From Acidithiobacillus sp. (GTDB taxonomy: Bacteria; Pseudomonadota; Gammaproteobacteria; Acidithiobacillales; Acidithiobacillaceae): a DNA stretch of 6,965 bases. Where the stretch lies: positions 1-6,965 of the forward strand of contig DAIAVG010000072.1 in NCBI GenBank assembly GCA_027445725.1. The letters are read 5' to 3'. The stretch's first letter is position 1, and each line of letters starts with the position of its first letter. The position numbers and the translations under genes are program-made. Below are positions 6,323-6,965 of the stretch, piece by piece. The notes beneath the pieces were generated by a model. It had not been told where the DNA came from. It saw only the letters and a list, made by a program, of their open reading frames with translations, and did no database searches.

Positions 6323-6965
6323 TCAGACCGGGCGTCGCGCCGCAGGCCGGGCACGCTCCAGGGGGATGACATTATTAACGAGAAGGGTCACCGGCCGATA
6401 GTCCCAGTGCCAGCGCGCCGTGGGTGCCAGCGCCACCAAGGCGGCGATAGCGGCGGGCTTCGCCGCAAAGCTCAGGCTTTCCGTCACCCGCAATTGCGCG
6501 ACAATATCGTCACCGACGCGCAAACGCAGACGCAAGGCCGTTTGGCCAGGGTATTTACGGAGCACGACAAGCAGATCTTGCGGAGCCACATCTGCAGCGA
6601 CTTCCAGTTCCAGGGTCAATTGGGTAGCCAGTTCCTCACGCGCCTGCCCCATACCCAGCACGCGCAGGGCATTGAGCCGCAGACCACCAGAATAGCTGTC
6701 CTCGCCCACCTCACCCAGAACCAGCACCGGTTCCTCACCCTCCCCGACCTTGCCAGCCTGCGCCCAAACTTCGGCAAAGACGACGACCTCCAGCCGCCCC
6801 CGACCGTCGTCGAGGGTCAGGAAATAAATACGATCGCCACGCTTGGTCCGGGTGCTGCGCCGCGCTACCACCAAACCGGCCACCAATACCGTGGTCCCAG
6901 CACGAACGTCTCCAAGAGGCACCGTTCCCAGCGCCGCCAGATCATCCCGCAGACTGTCCATGGGG
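6323..6965 (-). CDS. dnaE: DNA polymerase III subunit alpha, C-terminal part (5' end outside window)
   Basis: About 214 codons of the minus strand are open to the right edge. The ATG at 6961 is internal, because the frame continues past it. The visible segment holds the OB-fold domain of the replicative polymerase: VAGLVVARRSTRTKRGDRIY then FLTLDDGRGRLEVVVFAEVW, nearly the same pattern as in E. coli DnaE. This domain binds single-stranded template near the polymerase site. The rest, through LRVGDDIVAQLRVTESLSF, corresponds to the C-terminal region near the tau-binding end, and the protein finishes with the basic tail ERARPAARRPV. The polymerase (palm) and PHP domains and the internal clamp-binding motif lie outside the window. 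accA follows after 34 nt with its own strong ribosome binding site. Confidence 0.93.
   Translation of the reverse strand, partial: PMDSLRDDLAALGTVPLGDVRAGTTVLVAGLVVARRSTRTKRGDRIYFLTLDDGRGRLEVVVFAEVWAQAGKVGEGEEPVLVLGEVGEDSYSGGLRLNALRVLGMGQAREELATQLTLELEVAADVAPQDLLVVLRKYPGQTALRLRLRVGDDIVAQLRVTESLSFAAKPAAIAALVALAPTARWHWDYRPVTLLVNNVIPLERARPAARRPV

Noticed and set aside
5362..6369. Long (about 335-codon) open frame antisense to accA
   Set aside because: It mirrors accA on the opposite strand, and its product lacks any recognisable domain. High GC content makes long antisense frames common.

Overview
The window reads as ordinary chromosome of a moderately GC-rich proteobacterium, most likely a chemolithoautotroph near the Acidithiobacillia/beta/gamma boundary. 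This is inference. It rests on the dnaE-accA-tilS gene order, a DksA with the complete proteobacterial motif set, and a phosphatase closely resembling CbbY, which in other bacteria serves the Calvin-Benson cycle. No rRNA, tRNA, CRISPR array, transposase, integrase or other mobile-element gene was seen.

Layout, left to right. (1) Positions 1-138, minus strand: the N-terminal 46 codons of a class I SAM-dependent methyltransferase that runs off the left edge. A short possible ORF (138-251, or to 308 from a GTG) overlaps its start codon as TGATG. (2) Positions 139-462: mostly non-coding. It holds one copy of a 31-bp motif and a 9+2+9 bp palindrome just before the next gene. (3) Positions 463-1221, plus: a TauE/SafE-family membrane permease. 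(4) Positions 1273-2037, minus: a CbbY-like HAD phosphatase, convergent with the permease. (5) Positions 2038-2204: a divergent intergenic region with the second copy of the 31-bp motif. (6) Positions 2205-4005, plus: dksA followed 4 nt later by a dihydroorotase gene (pyrC, GTG start), probably one transcript. (7) Positions 3969-6965, minus: the cluster dnaE (3' end only), accA and tilS. tilS starts inside the end of accA, and its 3' end overlaps that of pyrC by 37 bp.

The right half is housekeeping: replication (DnaE), fatty-acid synthesis (AccA), tRNA-Ile decoding (TilS), pyrimidine synthesis (dihydroorotase) and stringent-response transcription control (DksA). The left half is more accessory: sulfite/sulfonate-type transport, sugar-bisphosphate clean-up and a methyltransferase. 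The most interesting unexplained signal is the imperfect 31-bp motif present twice in the same orientation, at 317-347 and 2065-2096. Each copy lies between a minus-strand and a plus-strand start codon, 108-115 nt before the plus-strand start. It could be a shared operator or promoter element. I found no clear sign of a wholly new multi-gene system.
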